This document shows positions 34,739 through 43,842 of a stretch of DNA of 64,000 nucleotides, piece after piece (the stretch's first letter is position 1; every line of letters begins with the position of its first letter). Origin of the DNA: Nocardioides anomalus (lineage in GTDB: Bacteria > Actinomycetota > Actinomycetes > Propionibacteriales > Nocardioidaceae); NCBI RefSeq assembly GCF_011046535.1, contig NZ_CP049257.1, positions 1,054,001 to 1,118,000 on the forward strand, given 5' to 3'. Under the pieces are notes generated by a model. The model had not been told where the DNA came from and ran no database searches. It saw only the letters and a list, made by a program, of their open reading frames with translations. Both the position numbers and the translations under genes were made by a program.

Positions 34739-36079
34739 GTGATCGCGCTGCCGCTGGAGGTCGTCGCCGAGATCGTCGGCGGTCGGGTCGAGGGGGACGG
34801 CGCCGGCGTCGTGGTCGACGGACCGGTGGTCATCGACGGGCGCGAGGCCGGGCCGGGGTCGCTGTTCGTGGCCTTCGTGGGCGAGCGCACCGACGGTCAC
34901 GAGCACGTGCCGCAGGCCGCCGAGCAGGGCGCGGTCGCGGTCCTCGGGACCCGCGCGACCGGCCTGCCGACCGTGGTGGTCGACGACGCGCAGGACGCGC
35001 TGCAACGGCTCGCGGCGCACGTCGTGGCGCACGTGCGGGCAGCGGGCGGGCTGACGGTCTTCGCGCTGACCGGCTCGCAGGGCAAGACCTCGACCAAGGA
35101 CCTGCTCGCCGCGGTCCTGGGCCAGGCCGGTCCGACGGTGGCCACGCACGGCTCGTTCAACAACGAGCTCGGCATGCCGCTCACCGCGCTGCGGGTCGAG
35201 CCGGCCACCCGCTACCTCGTGCTCGAGATGGGCGCGCGCGGCATCGGCCACCTCACCGAGCTGACCGACCTGGTCCGCCCCGACGTCTCGCTGGTGCTGA
35301 ACGTCGGCACGGCGCACGTGGGCGAGTTCGGCTCCCGCGACGCGATCGCGCAGGCCAAGGGCGAGCTGGTCGAGGCCCTCGACGAGACCGGCACCGCGGT
35401 GCTCAACGCCGACGACGAGCGGGTCGCGGCGATGGCCAGCCGGACCCGCGGGCGGGTGGTGACCTTCGGGACCGCCGAGGACGTGGACGTCCGCCTCGAG
35501 GGCCTGGAGCTGGACCGGCTCGGCCGGCCGCGCTTCACCCTGGGCGGCGCGCCCGTGACGCTCCAGCTGGTCGGTGCGCACCAGGCGCTCAACGCGGCGG
35601 CGGCGGCCGCGGCGGCGCAGGTGGTCGGCGTACCGCTGGCCGACGCCGCGCGGACGCTCAGCGCGGTCACCGGGCTGTCCAAGTGGCGCATGGAGCTGCA
35701 CGAGCTGCCCAGCGGCGTCGTGCTGCTCAACGACTCCTACAACGCCAACCCCGAGTCGGTCCGCGCCGCGCTCGACGCGCTGGCCTCGCTCGGTGGCGTG
35801 CGGCGGCGGATCGCGGTCCTGGGCGAGATGCGCGAGCTGGGTGCGGACAGCGAGGCGGCCCACCGCTCAGTGGGGGAGTACGCCGCGGAGCGGGTCGACG
35901 AGCTCCTCGTGGTGGGCCGGGCGGCGGCCGCGGTGCACGCCGGCGGGGGCGGGACGCTGGTCGACGACAACGAGGCCGCGGTCGCCTGGCTGCGCGCGCA
36001 CCTGCGCGGGGGTGACGCGGTTCTCGTCAAGGCCTCCCGCGGCGCGCGCCTCGACGAGGTGGCCGCCGCGCTTGCGTAG
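34739..36079 (+). CDS. murF: UDP-N-acetylmuramoyl-tripeptide--D-alanyl-D-alanine ligase
   Basis: 446 residues. The Mur-ligase P-loop is [11 protein letters not shown] (about 109-119), with [23 protein letters not shown] and the MurF-type [12 protein letters not shown]. It adds D-Ala-D-Ala to the peptidoglycan precursor. The GTG at 34739 is favoured over 34736 by exact -10 spacing. It is followed 11 bp later by ddl, which makes its substrate. It is separated from the main mur/fts cluster. Confidence 0.95.
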   Translation: MIALPLEVVAEIVGGRVEGDGAGVVVDGPVVIDGREAGPGSLFVAFVGERTDGHEHVPQAAEQGAVAVLGTRATGLPTVVVDDAQDALQRLAAHVVAHVRAAGGLTVFALTGSQGKTSTKDLLAAVLGQAGPTVATHGSFNNELGMPLTALRVEPATRYLVLEMGARGIGHLTELTDLVRPDVSLVLNVGTAHVGEFGSRDAIAQAKGELVEALDETGTAVLNADDERVAAMASRTRGRVVTFGTAEDVDVRLEGLELDRLGRPRFTLGGAPVTLQLVGAHQALNAAAAAAAAQVVGVPLADAARTLSAVTGLSKWRMELHELPSGVVLLNDSYNANPESVRAALDALASLGGVRRRIAVLGEMRELGADSEAAHRSVGEYAAERVDELLVVGRAAAAVHAGGGGTLVDDNEAAVAWLRAHLRGGDAVLVKASRGARLDEVAAALA

Positions 36080-36090
36080 GGTGGATCCCC

Positions 36091-37206
36091 ATGACTGAGC
36101 GCAAGGTGCGGGTGGCGCTGCTCTTCGGCGGACGCTCCGGTGAGCACGCGATCTCCGCGGCCACCGCGGCCGGTGTGCTCAAGGCCATCGACCGCGACCG
36201 GTACGACGTGGTGCCGGTCGGCATCACCCGCGAGGGCCGCTGGGTGGTCGCCTCCGACGACCCCGCCCTGTGGGAGCTGCGCTCCGACCGGCTGCCCGAG
36301 GTCACCGCAGCGGCCGGCTCCGAGGTCGTGCTCGCCACGTCGGCCGACGGACCCCAGCTCCAGGTCCTCGAGGCCGGCGCGGTGCCCGAGGTCCTCGGCC
36401 AGGTCGACGTGGTCTTCCCTGTGCTGCACGGCCCGTTCGGCGAGGACGGCACCGTCCAGGGCCTGCTCGAGCTGGCCGACGTCCGCTACGTCGGCTCCGG
36501 CGTCCTGGCCTCCGCGGTCGGGATGGACAAGCACTACATGAAGCTGGTCTTCGCCGCGCACGGCCTGCCGGTCGGTCCGTACGTCGTCGTCTCGCCCCGC
36601 GACTGGTCGCAGCGCCGCGAGGACGTGCTCACCCGGGTCAAGGCGCTGCAGCCGCCGCTGTTCGTCAAGCCCGCCCGCGCCGGCTCCTCGCTCGGCGTGA
36701 CCCGCGTCGACGACCTCGCCGACCTCGAGCGCGCGGTCGAGGACGCCCAGGTCCACGACCCCAAGGTGCTGATCGAGGAGGGCGTCGAGGGCCGCGAGAT
36801 CGAGTGCGCGGTGCTCGGTGGTCACGGAGACGCGGCGCCCCGCGCCTCGGTGGTCGGCGAGATCGTGGTGCAGACCGAGGGCGAGTTCTACGACTTCGAG
36901 GCCAAGTACATCGAGGACGACACCGCCCGCCTCGACATCCCGGCCGACGTGCCCGACGCCGTGAGCGAGCGCGTGCGCGAGCTCGCCGTGCTGGCCTTCG
37001 AGGCCGTCGGCGCGGAGGGCATCGCGCGGGTCGACACCTTCGTGCAGGCCGACGGGACCGTCGTGCTCAACGAGATCAACACGATGCCCGGCTTCACGCC
37101 GATCTCGATGTACCCCAAGCTCTGGGAGGCCTCCGGCGTCCCCTACCCGGAGCTGATCGACGAGCTCATCCAGCTCGCCCTCGAGCGCCGGACCGGCCTC
37201 CGCTAG
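36091..37206 (+). CDS. ddl: D-alanine--D-alanine ligase
   Basis: 371 residues, an ATP-grasp enzyme with the full Ddl set: GGRSGEHAISAA, PVLHGPFGEDG, KPARAGSSLGV and NEINTMPGFTPISMYP with both Mg ligands (Glu, Asn). It supplies D-Ala-D-Ala to MurF just upstream. TAGGGT lies 8 nt before the ATG, so it may also have its own leaderless promoter. Its stop shares CTAG with the convergent second Ddl-like gene. Confidence 0.95.
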   Translation: MTERKVRVALLFGGRSGEHAISAATAAGVLKAIDRDRYDVVPVGITREGRWVVASDDPALWELRSDRLPEVTAAAGSEVVLATSADGPQLQVLEAGAVPEVLGQVDVVFPVLHGPFGEDGTVQGLLELADVRYVGSGVLASAVGMDKHYMKLVFAAHGLPVGPYVVVSPRDWSQRREDVLTRVKALQPPLFVKPARAGSSLGVTRVDDLADLERAVEDAQVHDPKVLIEEGVEGREIECAVLGGHGDAAPRASVVGEIVVQTEGEFYDFEAKYIEDDTARLDIPADVPDAVSERVRELAVLAFEAVGAEGIARVDTFVQADGTVVLNEINTMPGFTPISMYPKLWEASGVPYPELIDELIQLALERRTGLR

Positions 37207-38171
37207 ACGGGAGCTCCCGCTTCGATCGCCCGGGCCAGCAGGTCGCGCGCGACCTCGCCGAGCGAGGTGCCGCTGAGGCCGCAGGCAAAGGGGAAGACCG
37301 AGGTCTCGGTCGTGCCCGGGGTGATCGCGGTCTCCAGGACGACGAACGAGCCGTCGGCGGAGACGATGAAGTCCGAGCGCGACACGTCGCGCAGGCCGAG
37401 GGTGCGGTGGGCCTGGCGGGCGACGTCGCCGAGCCGCTCGATCTGCTCCTGGGGCAGGTCGGGGCGGGTGAGGGAGACGAACTCGGCGGTGTAGCGGGCC
37501 GAGAAGTCGAACTCGTGGCCCTTCTCGAACTCGATGGCCACCGGCTCGAGCGAGCGCAGGCCGTCGGCGGTCTCGAGCACCACGACGGACACGTCGACGC
37601 CCACGTGGAACCGCTCGACCAGGGCGTCCTCGCAGTAGGCGTAGGTCCCGACCAGCGCGGAGGGCAGCGCGGCCAGCCCGTCGACGCCCGCGACGCCGAG
37701 CGTCGAGCCGCCGCGGCTGGGCTTGACCACGACGCGGGTGCCGAGCCGCTGCATGACGAACTCCATGAGGGCGGCGGCCCCGATGTCGCGGAAGGTCTGG
37801 GCCGAGAGCCCGACGGAGTCGGGCACGGGGATGCCGTCGCGGCGCAGCAGCTCGCGGGCGGTGCCCTTGTCGTAGGCGACGCGGCAGGCGCGCGAGCGCG
37901 AGCCGACGTACGGCATGCCGATGAGCTCGAGGAGGGTCTGGATCTCCCCGTCCTCGCCGAACTGGCCGTGCAGGGCCGGGAGGGCGGCGACGACCTTGTC
38001 GTGCTCGAGGGTGTGCAGCAGGTTGCGGTCGAAGTCGTAGGCGTGCGCTTCCACGCCCAGCCCGCGCAGCTCGCGGACCAGGTTGCGTCCCGAGGCCAGC
38101 GAGACGTCGCGCTCGTGGCTCAGGCCGCCGGCGATGACCGCGACCGGGCCGGGGAACTCGTCGGCACTCAT
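37203..38171 (-). CDS. second D-Ala--D-Ala ligase-like ATP-grasp protein
   Basis: 322 residues. It keeps GGLSHERDVSLASG, PALHGQFGEDGE, KPSRGGSTLGV and SRSDFIV. The C-terminal motif reads LETAITPGTTETS where Ddl has LEINTMPGFT, so the metal-binding Asn is replaced by Ala. It may ligate a different pair of substrates or be regulatory. It is tail-to-tail with ddl, sharing CTAG, and downstream of a strong hairpin after the RAM-domain gene. Confidence 0.85.
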   Translation of the reverse strand: MSADEFPGPVAVIAGGLSHERDVSLASGRNLVRELRGLGVEAHAYDFDRNLLHTLEHDKVVAALPALHGQFGEDGEIQTLLELIGMPYVGSRSRACRVAYDKGTARELLRRDGIPVPDSVGLSAQTFRDIGAAALMEFVMQRLGTRVVVKPSRGGSTLGVAGVDGLAALPSALVGTYAYCEDALVERFHVGVDVSVVVLETADGLRSLEPVAIEFEKGHEFDFSARYTAEFVSLTRPDLPQEQIERLGDVARQAHRTLGLRDVSRSDFIVSADGSFVVLETAITPGTTETSVFPFACGLSGTSLGEVARDLLARAIEAGAPV

Positions 38172-38192
38172 GCGGCGAAGCCTGTCACAGCA

Positions 38193-38225
38193 CAGCGCCC
38201 CGCACCGGTGGGGTGCGGGGCGCTG
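38193..38225 (-). terminator. 14-bp GC hairpin after the RAM-domain gene
   Basis: CAGCGCCCCGCACC (38193-38206) pairs perfectly with 38212-38225. It lies 10 bp past the stop of the minus-strand RAM gene and 21 bp before the second ddl start. It may terminate the former and insulate the latter. No T-tract is seen. Confidence 0.6.
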
Positions 38226-38235
38226 AGAAGCGGGA

Positions 38236-38472
38236 TCAGATGTGGACGACCGGGCAGGTCAGGGTCCGGGTGATGCCCTCGAGGGTCTGCACCTTGGCCA
38301 CGACCAGCTTGCCGAGCTCGTCGACGTTGCGGGCCTCGGCGCGCACGATCACGTCGTAGGGGCCGGTGACGTCCTCGGCCATCGTGACGCCCTTGACCTG
38401 GGCGATGGCGTTGGCCACCTCGGCGGCCTTGCCGACGTCGGTCTGGATCAGGATGTAGGCCTGCACCACCAT
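38236..38472 (-). CDS. stand-alone Lrp/AsnC effector (RAM) domain protein
   Basis: 78 residues, only the C-terminal ligand domain of Lrp/AsnC regulators with no DNA-binding domain. It begins VVQAYILIQTDVGKAAEVA and contains VTGPYDVIVRAEA, the standard RAM beta-alpha-beta pattern. Such proteins form rings and bind amino acids, and may pair with full-length Lrp proteins. GGGAG precedes the ATG. Similar genes next to thiL or ddl are common in actinobacteria. Confidence 0.88.
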   Translation of the reverse strand: MVVQAYILIQTDVGKAAEVANAIAQVKGVTMAEDVTGPYDVIVRAEARNVDELGKLVVAKVQTLEGITRTLTCPVVHI

Positions 38473-38592
38473 GTGCGGAACTCCCTGCTGGCTCAGTGGT
38501 CGGGGGAACGCCGCCAACCTACCGTGACCGGGCGGGAGGGGCACAGCCGCCGCCTGTCTCGATCCGGCCCGCGGATCTGGTCTGATGTGGCC

Positions 38593-39543
38593 ATGCCGTT
38601 CCCACCCGAGGCCACGCTCGCGGACGTCGGGGAGTTCGCGCTGGTCGCCGAGCTGACCGCCCTGTTCGAGCAGGGCGACCACGTGCTGGTCGGCCCGGGT
38701 GACGACGCCGCGGTGCTGCGGGTCAAGCAGGGCCACGTCGTGGTCTCCACCGACCTGCTCGTCGAGGGCCAGCACTTCCGCAACGACTGGGCCGAGGCCG
38801 TCGACGTCGGCCACCGGGCCGCGGCCCAGAACCTCTCCGACATCAACGCCATGGGCGGCCGCGCGCACTCCCTGACCATCGGCCTGGGCGCGCCCGCCGA
38901 CCTGCCGGCCCGGTGGGCGCTCAGCTTCGCCGCCGGGTTCGCCGCGGAGTGCGCGAAGGTCGGCGCCAGCGTCGTCGGGGGCGACCTCACCCGCTGCGAC
39001 CAGGTCGTCGTCGCGGTCACGGTGCTCGGCGCCTGCAAGCTCACGCCCGTGCGCCGCGGCGGTGCCCGGCCCGGCGATGTCCTCGCGCTGGCCGGCCGCC
39101 AGGGCTGGTCGGCCGGCGGGCTGGCCGTGCTCACCCGCGGCTTCCGCTCACCGCGGGCGCTGGTCGAGGCCTACCGCCGGCCCGAGCCGCCGTACGACGC
39201 GGGTCCGGCGGCCGCCGAGGCCGGGGCCACGGCCATGATCGACGTCTCCGACGGGCTGCTGGCCGACGCCGGCCACCTGGCCGAGGCCTCGGGCGTCGCG
39301 CTCGACGTGCTCAGCGACTCCCTGGAGATCCCCGAGCCGCTGCAGGCCGTCGCGCAGGCCACCGGCGCCGACCCGGTCCGCTACGTCCTGGGCGGCGGCG
39401 AGGACCACTCGCTGCTCGCGACGTTCCCCGACGCCGACAGGGTGCCGGACGGCTGGACGGTCATCGGCGCCGTCAGCGAGGGGGAGGGCGTCACCGTCGA
39501 CGGTGCGGCGTACGACGGCGACGCGGGCTGGACCCACTTCTAG
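38593..39543 (+). CDS. thiL: thiamine-monophosphate kinase
   Basis: 316 residues. The N-terminal GPGDDAAVL, STDLLVEGQHFR, AQNLSDINAMGG and MIDVSDGLLAD segments are the metal- and ATP-binding motifs of ThiL. It phosphorylates thiamine monophosphate to the diphosphate. The ATG at 38593 begins the family-typical region. It is convergent with rpmB across a strong terminator. Confidence 0.95.
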   Translation: MPFPPEATLADVGEFALVAELTALFEQGDHVLVGPGDDAAVLRVKQGHVVVSTDLLVEGQHFRNDWAEAVDVGHRAAAQNLSDINAMGGRAHSLTIGLGAPADLPARWALSFAAGFAAECAKVGASVVGGDLTRCDQVVVAVTVLGACKLTPVRRGGARPGDVLALAGRQGWSAGGLAVLTRGFRSPRALVEAYRRPEPPYDAGPAAAEAGATAMIDVSDGLLADAGHLAEASGVALDVLSDSLEIPEPLQAVAQATGADPVRYVLGGGEDHSLLATFPDADRVPDGWTVIGAVSEGEGVTVDGAAYDGDAGWTHF

Positions 39544-39556
39544 GCCCGAGCAGAAA

Positions 39557-39583
39557 GGCCGCCACCCCGACGGGGTGACGGCC
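39557..39583. terminator. bidirectional terminator between thiL and rpmB
   Basis: GGCCGCCACCCC pairs with GGGGTGACGGCC (39557-39583), 11 of 12 pairs, across a GAC loop. On the minus strand it is followed by TTTCTG, so it works best for rpmB. Confidence 0.75.
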
Positions 39584-39600
39584 TCAGCAAGGGGCGGGGG

Positions 39601-39786
39601 TCAGCGCGAGACCTTGCCCGCCTTCAGGCAGCCGGTGCAGACGTTGAGCCGCTTGGGGGTGCCGTTGATGGTCGCGCGGACCCGCTGGATGTTGGGGTCG
39701 AAGCGACGCTTGGTGATCTTGCGCGACCACGGTCGGTTGTTGCCGAAGCCGGGCTTCTTGGCGCAGATGTCGCAGACGGCGGCCAT
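39601..39786 (-). CDS. rpmB: 50S ribosomal protein L28
   Basis: 61 residues. AAVCDICAKKPGFGNN and VCTGCLKAGKVSR give the paired Cys-x2-Cys zinc form of L28. It is too short and basic to be well ranked by length alone, but the sequence is unmistakable. AGGAG precedes the ATG. It has its own consensus promoter about 70 bp upstream. Confidence 0.95.
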   Translation of the reverse strand: MAAVCDICAKKPGFGNNRPWSRKITKRRFDPNIQRVRATINGTPKRLNVCTGCLKAGKVSR

Positions 39787-39854
39787 CAGAGGACTCCTGA
39801 GTAGTGGATCGAGGCGGTTCGAAGACGGGGGCCCGCTGAGCGGGCAACCAAGGA

Positions 39855-39884
39855 AGAATATCCGAGAGGTGCGTGAGCGCCCAA
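39855..39884 (-). promoter_or_regulatory. rpmB promoter
   Basis: On the minus strand: -35 TTGGGC (39884-39879), 18-bp spacer, -10 TATTCT (39860-39855). It gives a leader of about 60 nt. Confidence 0.65.
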
Positions 39885-39909
39885 ACCGCGCGGTCACCCG
39901 GGCCACCCC

Positions 39910-39915
39910 TATTGT
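39910..39915 (+). promoter_or_regulatory. -10 box of the DAK2-recG operon
   Basis: TATTGT 7 nt before the GTG at 39923; no Shine-Dalgarno sequence. It is divergent from the rpmB promoter 26 bp away. Confidence 0.5.
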
Positions 39916-39922
39916 GCCCTCC

Positions 39923-41554
39923 GTGGGCGAACCGGGCACCGTCGGCAGCGGCATCCAGCTGGCCACCGTGCTCCAGTTCGCCGACATCGCGGTGGACGCG
40001 CTGGCCGGGGCGCGCGAGGAGATCGACGCGCTCAACGTCTACCCCGTCCCCGACGGCGACACGGGCACGAACCTCTACCTCACCATGGCCGCGGCCCGCG
40101 ACGCCGTGCGCGCGGCCGACCCGAGCAGCGCGGCCGAGGTGTACGCCGCGTTCACGCGCGGCGCGCTCCTGGGCGCCCGGGGCAACTCGGGCGTGATCCT
40201 CAGCGAGATGCTGCGCGCGATCATCCGCCGGATCGCGGCCGCCCGGCCCGACGAGCGCAACGGGGCGGTCATGGTCGACGCCCTGCGGCGGGCCACGGAC
40301 GCCAGCTACGCCGCGGTCGGCACGCCGGTCGAGGGCACCATGCTCAGCGTCTGCGCCGCTGCGGCCGAGGCGGCCGAGGCGCTGCTGGCCGGCGACCCGA
40401 CGGTCCGCTCCCGCGACGTGCTGACCACCAGCGCGCGGGCCGCCCGCGAGGCGCTCGCCCGCACGCCCGAGCAGCTCCAGGCGCTCAAGGACGCCGGGGT
40501 GGTCGACGCCGGCGGCCGTGGCGTCGTGGTCATCCTGGACGCCGCCGAGACCGCGCTGACCGGACGCCGACCGCCCCGGGTGGCCCACCCGCTCCCGCGG
40601 CCGGTCCTGCCCGAGCCGGGCGCGGACCTGGTCGACGGCGGGCCGGCGTACGAGGTGATGTACCTCCTCGACGCCCCTGACGACGCCATCGCCGGGCTCC
40701 GCGCGACGCTGGCCGGGCTGGGGGACTCGCTCGTCGTCGTCGGCGGTGAGGGCCTGTGGAACGTCCACGTGCACGTCGACGACGTCGGCGCCGCCATCGA
40801 GGCGGGCATCGACGCCGGGCGCCCGCACCGGGTCCGGGTCACCCACTTCGCCGAGCAGGTCGCGGCCCGCGAGCCGAGGCGGCGCACCGGTCGGGCCATC
40901 GTGGCGGTGGCCGCGGGACCGGGGCTGGCGCAGCTGTTCGAGGAGGCCGGCGCGGTCGTGGTCCGCGGCGGCCCACGCAACCGCCCGTCGACCGGGATGC
41001 TGCTCGAGGCCATCGAGCAGTCCGGCGCGCAGGAGGTCGTGGTCCTGCCCAACGACCCCGACTCGGTCCGGGCCGCCCAGGTCGCGGCCAGCACGGCCGA
41101 GACCGACCACGGCGTCCGCGTCGCGGTGCTGCCGACCACGGCGCAGGTCGAGGGCCTGGCCGCGCTGGCCGTGCACGAGCCCGGGCGGACCTTCGACCAG
41201 GACGTGCTGGAGATGACCGCGACGGCCCGGCACGCCCGGCAGGGCGGCGTCACCATCGCGGCCCGGCAGGCCATGACCATGGCCGGGCCGTGCGAGCCCG
41301 GCGACGTCCTCGGCATCATCGGTGGCGACTTCGTGGCGGTCGGCGACGACCTCACCGCGGTGGCCCAGGACGTGCTGGGCCGGCTGCTCGGCGGCGGCGG
41401 CGAGATGGTCACCCTCGTCTCGGGCGCCGAGGACGCCGGCGGTGCGCTGGCCCAGGCGTGCGCCTCCTGGCTGGAGGAGCGGCACCCGACTGTCGACGTC
41501 GTGGTGTACGACGGGGGGCAGGAGCGCTACCCGCTGCTGGTGGCCGTCGAGTAG
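39923..41554 (+). CDS. DAK2-domain protein (FakA/YloV-like fatty acid kinase)
   Basis: 543 residues, close to the length of FakA. LNVYPVPDGDTGTNLYLTM (about 35-53) is the ATP/Mg-binding DAK2 signature, and GALLGARGNSGVILSE follows. The C-terminal 230 residues are the FakA-type domain (VVLPNDPDSV; MTMAGPCEPGDVLG). In Firmicutes FakA phosphorylates fatty acids carried by the DegV protein FakB. No degV gene is here. The order rpmB-DAK2-recG is conserved from Firmicutes. Confidence 0.88.
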   Translation: MGEPGTVGSGIQLATVLQFADIAVDALAGAREEIDALNVYPVPDGDTGTNLYLTMAAARDAVRAADPSSAAEVYAAFTRGALLGARGNSGVILSEMLRAIIRRIAAARPDERNGAVMVDALRRATDASYAAVGTPVEGTMLSVCAAAAEAAEALLAGDPTVRSRDVLTTSARAAREALARTPEQLQALKDAGVVDAGGRGVVVILDAAETALTGRRPPRVAHPLPRPVLPEPGADLVDGGPAYEVMYLLDAPDDAIAGLRATLAGLGDSLVVVGGEGLWNVHVHVDDVGAAIEAGIDAGRPHRVRVTHFAEQVAAREPRRRTGRAIVAVAAGPGLAQLFEEAGAVVVRGGPRNRPSTGMLLEAIEQSGAQEVVVLPNDPDSVRAAQVAASTAETDHGVRVAVLPTTAQVEGLAALAVHEPGRTFDQDVLEMTATARHARQGGVTIAARQAMTMAGPCEPGDVLGIIGGDFVAVGDDLTAVAQDVLGRLLGGGGEMVTLVSGAEDAGGALAQACASWLEERHPTVDVVVYDGGQERYPLLVAVE

Positions 41555-41577
41555 TCGTCGAGGAGGGAGCAGAGCAC

Positions 41578-43830
41578 GTGATCGACCTCGACTCGCCCGT
41601 CGAGACGGTCCTCGGCGAGCCCAAGGAGAAGAAGGGCCGCACCCGCAACGAGCGGATCGTCGAGGGACTCGGCATCGAGACCGTCGGCGACCTGCTGCAC
41701 CACTTCCCGCGGCGCTACGTCGAGACCGGGCAGCTCACCGCGCTCGACGAGCTCGAGAAGGGCCAGTTCCTGACCCTGGTCGGCGAGATCGCCAGCTCGC
41801 GGGTCAACACCTACATGGACCGCCGGACCCGCCGCACGGCGTACCGCCTGGACGCGGTGCTGCGCACCGACGGCCCGAGCCTGCGGATGTCGTTCTTCGC
41901 CAAGAACAAGGGCGTGGCCGACTGGCAGGCCGGCCGGCTGCGGCCGGGGCGGCGGGGGCTGTTCCTCGGCCAGGCCGACACCTTCCGCGGCGAGTGGCAG
42001 CTGACCAACCCGCAGATGGTGCTGTTCGGCGCCGACGACGAGGTGCCCGACCCCGACGCCCAGCTGAGCCTGGAGTCGATCGGTGCGTTCTACCCCATCT
42101 ACCCGCTGACCCGCGGCGTGGAGTCGTGGGACCTGCAGCGCGCGATCTCCTTCGCTCGGCAGGTGGTCGAGGAGGTCCCCGACACCATCCCCGAGGCGGT
42201 GCGGGCCGAGCACCGGGTCCTGCCCGCGCGCGACGCCCTCGACCGGATCCACCAGCCCGACTCGTGGGGTGACATCACCTCGGCGCAGCGCCGCTACCGC
42301 TTCGAGGAGGCCCTGGTCACCCAGCTGGTCCTGGGCCGGCGCCGCCGCGCGGTGCGGGCGATGGGGGCGCGGCCGCGCGACGGCGGCCAGGGCGACCTGC
42401 TGGCGTCCTTCGACGCGAGCCTGCCGTTCACGCTGACCCGCGGCCAGGAGGAGGTCGGCGCCCAGGTCGAGCACGACCTGGCCCAGCCGCACCCGATGAA
42501 CCGCCTGCTCCAGGGCGAGGTCGGCTCCGGCAAGACCCTGGTCGCGCTGCGGGCCATGCTTCGGGTCGTCGACTCCGGCGGGCAGGCCGCGCTGCTCGCG
42601 CCCACCGAGGTCCTCGCCCAGCAGCACCACCGCTCGATCACCGCCATGCTCGGCGACCTCGCCGGCGGCGCGCTGATGGGCGGCACGACCGTCGAGCTGC
42701 TCACCGGCTCGATGACCAAGGCCCAGCGCACCGAGCCGCTCTCGCGTCTCGCGGTGGGCGAGGCCGGGATCGTCATCGGCACCCACGCCCTGCTGGAGGA
42801 GCAGGTGCAGTTCTTCGACCTCGGCCTGGTCGTCGTCGACGAGCAGCACCGCTTCGGCGTCGAGCAGCGCGCCGCGCTCACCGACAAGGCCGGCACCCCT
42901 CCCCACGTGCTGGTCATGACCGCGACCCCGATCCCGCGCACCGTCGCGATGACGGTCTTTGGCGACCTCGAGGTCTCCACCCTCTCCGAGCTGCCCGCCG
43001 GCCGCGCGCCCATCCAGACCAACGTCGTACCCCTCGCCGAGCAGCCGCAGTGGATCTCCCGGGTGTGGCAGCGGGTGCGCGAGGAGGTCGAGAAGGGCCA
43101 CCAGGCCTACGTCGTCTGCCCGCGCATCACCGGCGACGAGCTGGAGCAGGGCGAGGCCGACCCGGCCTACGACGACGCGGACGAGGACGCGCCGTCCGCC
43201 CCGGCGCCCACGGTGCACGGCCTCACCGCGGTGACCGACCTGGCCGAGGAGCTGACCGGAGGTGCGCTCGCCGGCCTGCCCATCGGCGTCCTGCACGGCA
43301 AGCTGCCGCCGGAGGAGAAGGACCGCACCATGCGGGCATTCGCCGCCGGCGAGCTCGACGTGCTCGTCTCCACCACGGTCATCGAGGTCGGCGTCGACGT
43401 CGCCAACGCCACCACGATGGTGCTCATGGACGCCGAGCGGTTCGGCATCTCCCAGCTCCACCAGCTCCGCGGCCGCGTCGGCCGCGGCGGCCTGCCCGGC
43501 CTGTGCCTGCTCGTCTCCCGCGCCGACGTGGGCACGCCGGCCCGCGACCGGCTCGACGCCGTGGCCGGCACCACCGACGGCTTCGAGCTGTCCCGCGTCG
43601 ACCTCGAGCAGCGCCGCGAGGGCGACGTCCTGGGCCGCTCCCAGTCGGGCTTCCGCTCCACGCTGCAGAATCTCCGCGTGCTGCGCGACGAGAAGACGAT
43701 CCTCGAGGCCCGCGGCGCCGCCGAGGCCCTGTTGGACGACGACCCCGACCTCGCCGCCCACCCGCTCCTGCGCGACGTCGTCACCCAGATGGAGGATTCG
43801 GCCCACGCCGACTTCATCGAGAAGTCCTAG
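41578..43830 (+). CDS. recG: ATP-dependent DNA helicase RecG
   Basis: 750 residues. An N-terminal wedge/OB domain (about 1-250) precedes a superfamily-2 helicase with Walker A GEVGSGKT, Walker B VVDEQHRFG, TATPIPRT and QLRGRVGRG. It remodels stalled forks and R-loops. The GTG at 41578 has GGAGGGAG about 8 nt upstream. An acidic insert (EADPAYDDADEDAPSAP, about 525-541) sits between the helicase lobes. Confidence 0.96.
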   Translation: MIDLDSPVETVLGEPKEKKGRTRNERIVEGLGIETVGDLLHHFPRRYVETGQLTALDELEKGQFLTLVGEIASSRVNTYMDRRTRRTAYRLDAVLRTDGPSLRMSFFAKNKGVADWQAGRLRPGRRGLFLGQADTFRGEWQLTNPQMVLFGADDEVPDPDAQLSLESIGAFYPIYPLTRGVESWDLQRAISFARQVVEEVPDTIPEAVRAEHRVLPARDALDRIHQPDSWGDITSAQRRYRFEEALVTQLVLGRRRRAVRAMGARPRDGGQGDLLASFDASLPFTLTRGQEEVGAQVEHDLAQPHPMNRLLQGEVGSGKTLVALRAMLRVVDSGGQAALLAPTEVLAQQHHRSITAMLGDLAGGALMGGTTVELLTGSMTKAQRTEPLSRLAVGEAGIVIGTHALLEEQVQFFDLGLVVVDEQHRFGVEQRAALTDKAGTPPHVLVMTATPIPRTVAMTVFGDLEVSTLSELPAGRAPIQTNVVPLAEQPQWISRVWQRVREEVEKGHQAYVVCPRITGDELEQGEADPAYDDADEDAPSAPAPTVHGLTAVTDLAEELTGGALAGLPIGVLHGKLPPEEKDRTMRAFAAGELDVLVSTTVIEVGVDVANATTMVLMDAERFGISQLHQLRGRVGRGGLPGLCLLVSRADVGTPARDRLDAVAGTTDGFELSRVDLEQRREGDVLGRSQSGFRSTLQNLRVLRDEKTILEARGAAEALLDDDPDLAAHPLLRDVVTQMEDSAHADFIEKS

Positions 43831-43842
43831 GCTCGCGACCAC

